Translations under genes and position numbers: made by a program | Notes under the pieces: generated by a model | Told to the model about the DNA's origin: nothing | Seen by the model: only the letters and a program-made list of their open reading frames with translations | Databases searched by the model: none | Origin: an uncultured Xanthobacteraceae bacterium | GTDB lineage: Bacteria; Pseudomonadota; Alphaproteobacteria; Rhizobiales; Xanthobacteraceae | Direction of reading: 5' to 3' | DNA: 5,262 nt | Assembly: GCA_955652925.1 (NCBI GenBank) | Contig: CATPCO010000733.1 | Coordinates: forward strand, 1 to 5,262 | Part shown: piece by piece, positions 5,036-5,262 of the stretch | How positions within the stretch are numbered: position 1 is the first letter of the stretch | Layout: each line of letters begins with the position of its first letter

Positions 5036-5262
5036 TCAATTATTGTGGTGTTTCTCAGGTGACTGACCAGATATCGAGGTATCGGCCGGCGTTTGCTCTG
5101 GAGATGTCGTCGAGCTGGTGTCCTTTTTTGTATCCGGCGCAATCTCTGCGCTTCCAGCTGGTGACGCCGATTGTGCTGAGAGTGATCTGCCAGCATTGCC
5201 CATGATCAGCGGCAACCCGTCCTTGCCGCTGCCGAAGATCACCACCTTCGAATTGTTAGACT
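5036..5262 (-). CDS. C-terminal end of an unidentified protein with a Ser/Thr/Pro-rich tail (partial)
   Basis: The frame is open from the right edge to a TGA at 5036-5038 and shows 74 residues. The first part (SNNSKVVIFGSGKDGLPLIMG) has beta-strand and Gly-turn character; the rest, about 50 residues, is rich in Ser, Thr, Pro, Ala and Glu and ends in EKHHNN, so it is probably disordered. The GTG at 5243-5245 could be read as a start, but the frame continues upstream without a stop, so a truncated longer gene is more likely. The hydrophobic segment followed by a disordered tail resembles the end of some SPFH/Band 7 (flotillin or prohibitin-like) proteins, a weak guess. The stop codon overlaps a possible TTG start of the methyltransferase gene by four bases (TTGA), which suggests that the two genes are in one operon. 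Confidence 0.55.
   Translation of the reverse strand, partial: SNNSKVVIFGSGKDGLPLIMGNAGRSLSAQSASPAGSAEIAPDTKKDTSSTTSPEQTPADTSISGQSPEKHHNN

Overview
The window looks like a stretch of chromosome from an alphaproteobacterium of the Rhizobiales, most likely Bradyrhizobium or a close relative. The grounds are the GC-rich coding sequence on the left (68% in 181-240 and in 1381-1440, counted by hand), the style of the encoded proteins, and an intergenic repeat built on GTAGGGTGGGCAAAGG / TGCCCACC, which I recall as common in Bradyrhizobium intergenic regions. The genus call is recall plus inference; no search was run.

Layout from left to right. A CcdA/DsbD-type membrane thiol-disulfide transporter gene runs on the minus strand (51-782). 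After a 160-bp divergent gap comes a DmpA/NylC-type (MEROPS S58/P1) self-processing hydrolase on the plus strand from a TTG codon (943-1929). A 137-bp gap with a weak promoter candidate and a clear Shine-Dalgarno leads to a membrane-anchored polysaccharide deacetylase with a NodB domain (2067-3233). Between the deacetylase and the next, convergent, gene lies a 218-bp spacer that is mostly an inverted-repeat element (3256-3423). To its right, three minus-strand genes lie in a row: the C-terminal end of an unidentified protein that enters from the right edge (5036-5262), a class I SAM-dependent methyltransferase (4203-5015, or to 5039 from a TTG that overlaps the previous stop codon), and a secreted YkuD-type L,D-transpeptidase (3452-4126). 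They could be one transcription unit.

Taken together, three of the five complete genes act in the periplasm or cell envelope: thiol redox transport across the inner membrane, glycan deacetylation, and peptidoglycan cross-linking or remodelling. The genes do not form one obvious pathway. The minus-strand block right of the repeat is lower in GC in most places sampled, so it may have a different history from the left half.

I did not find a defence system, CRISPR array, RNA gene, transposase or recognisable new multi-gene system. The points most worth a second look are the modular repeat at 3256-3423 and the composition change beside it, the predicted Asn230/Thr231 self-cleavage site of the S58 hydrolase, and the changed third motif of the deacetylase.
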